A stretch of 64,000 nt of DNA from Nesterenkonia xinjiangensis (GTDB lineage: Bacteria; Actinomycetota; Actinomycetes; Actinomycetales; Micrococcaceae): positions 1,054,001-1,118,000 of the forward strand of contig NZ_JACCFY010000001.1 in assembly GCF_013410745.1 (NCBI RefSeq), in the 5' to 3' direction. The notes under the pieces were generated by a model that saw only the letters and a program-made list of their open reading frames with translations, was not told the origin of the DNA and ran no database searches. Shown here in pieces: positions 63,698 through 64,000 of the stretch (positions are counted from its first letter, which is position 1; each line of letters starts with the position of its first letter). The translations under genes and the position numbers were made by a program.

Positions 63698-64000
63698 ATG
63701 GACCTCTCCGCGGACCTCATCGCACCTCTGGAACCTGGATGGCGACGGGCGCTGGCCCCGCAGCAGGAGCAGTTCGCCCGCCTGCAGGAGGAGCTCACCC
63801 GCCGCCGGGACGCCGGTGAGCACATCCTGCCCGCCCCCGCATCCGTGCTGCGCGCCTTCCGGCAGCCCTTCGACCAGGTCAAGGTGCTGGTGCTGGGCCA
63901 GGACCCCTACCCCACTCCCGGGCACCCGATCGGGATGTCCTTCGCCGTGGCCCCCGACGTGCGGCCGCTGCCGCGCAGCCTGCAGAACATCTTCCGTGAG
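63698..64000 (+). CDS. ung: Uracil-DNA glycosylase (5' part only)
   Basis: The first 101 codons of a family 1 UDG, cut by the window end. The catalytic motif [20 protein letters not shown] places the active-site Asp at residue 69, and [11 protein letters not shown] follows. It removes uracil from DNA in base-excision repair. ATG 63698 is divergent from the DUF3263 gene. Confidence 0.93.
   Translation, partial: MDLSADLIAPLEPGWRRALAPQQEQFARLQEELTRRRDAGEHILPAPASVLRAFRQPFDQVKVLVLGQDPYPTPGHPIGMSFAVAPDVRPLPRSLQNIFRE

Overview
The window is high-GC chromosomal DNA of an actinobacterium. The SigK/RskA-fasciclin locus, C50-carotenoid genes of the Corynebacterium/Micrococcus type, DUF3263, DUF3027, DUF6457, LytR_C and WXG100 proteins, and an XPB helicase with its helicase-associated partner all fit Micrococcales. 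A Micrococcaceae such as Nesterenkonia or a relative is my best guess, by inference only. No rRNA, tRNA, CRISPR array, insertion sequence or prophage is visible.

Layout. 1-6.7 kb: an efflux MFS gene (cut at the window start) with a divergent XRE regulator, a MerR regulator divergent from a membrane protein, a decayed gene remnant, a DesK/DesR-like two-component pair and a small multidrug-export-type membrane protein. 6.7-7.3 kb holds no convincing gene. 7.3-12.7 kb: a cupin, an ABM-like protein, then soxR divergent from a translationally coupled dsbA-like / quinone oxidoreductase / MFS operon with a SoxR-box-like palindrome between them, then a LysR regulator. 12.8-16.8 kb: a catabolic-looking set (Na+/solute symporter, crotonase, acyl-CoA ligase) of unknown substrate. 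16.8-20 kb: CPBP protease, EamA exporter, MFS.

20-27 kb is a light/UV-themed block on the minus strand: idi-crtB-crtI-crtYe-crtYf-crtEb (C50 carotenoid synthesis, without crtE), followed by coproporphyrin ferrochelatase and a pyrimidine-dimer glycosylase. A MarR regulator is divergent from idi. 27-32.4 kb: an SDR-type oxidoreductase, two GNATs, a TIM-barrel hydrolase-like gene with a C9 tract at its start, a DUF4333 lipoprotein and an Old Yellow Enzyme. 32.5-35.2 kb: GH51 arabinofuranosidase and its LacI repressor, with a clear operator.

35.3-39.4 kb is a SigK regulon locus: fasciclin lipoprotein, sigK, rskA and a membrane sulfite-oxidase-like molybdoenzyme, with a SigK-like promoter before the fasciclin gene. 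39.5-42.4 kb: a TipA-like MerR gene divergent from a 14-TM MFS gene, then a cold-shock gene. 42.6-48.7 kb: an HNH gene and molybdenum-cofactor genes (mobA, DUF6457, moeA, fdhD) with an FdhF/YdeP-type oxidoreductase; this may help supply cofactor for the 35-kb molybdoenzyme. 48.9-53.3 kb: NlpC/P60 hydrolase with a long leader, DtxR regulator, serC, a short DUF3027 protein and a cold-shock-domain protein. 53.5-57.6 kb: membrane protein, helicase-associated protein and XPB. 57.7-60.5 kb: OmpR/histidine-kinase pair and an orphan WXG100 gene. 60.5-64 kb: groEL under a CIRCE element with extra half-sites, a LytR_C protein, a DUF3263 protein and the start of ung.
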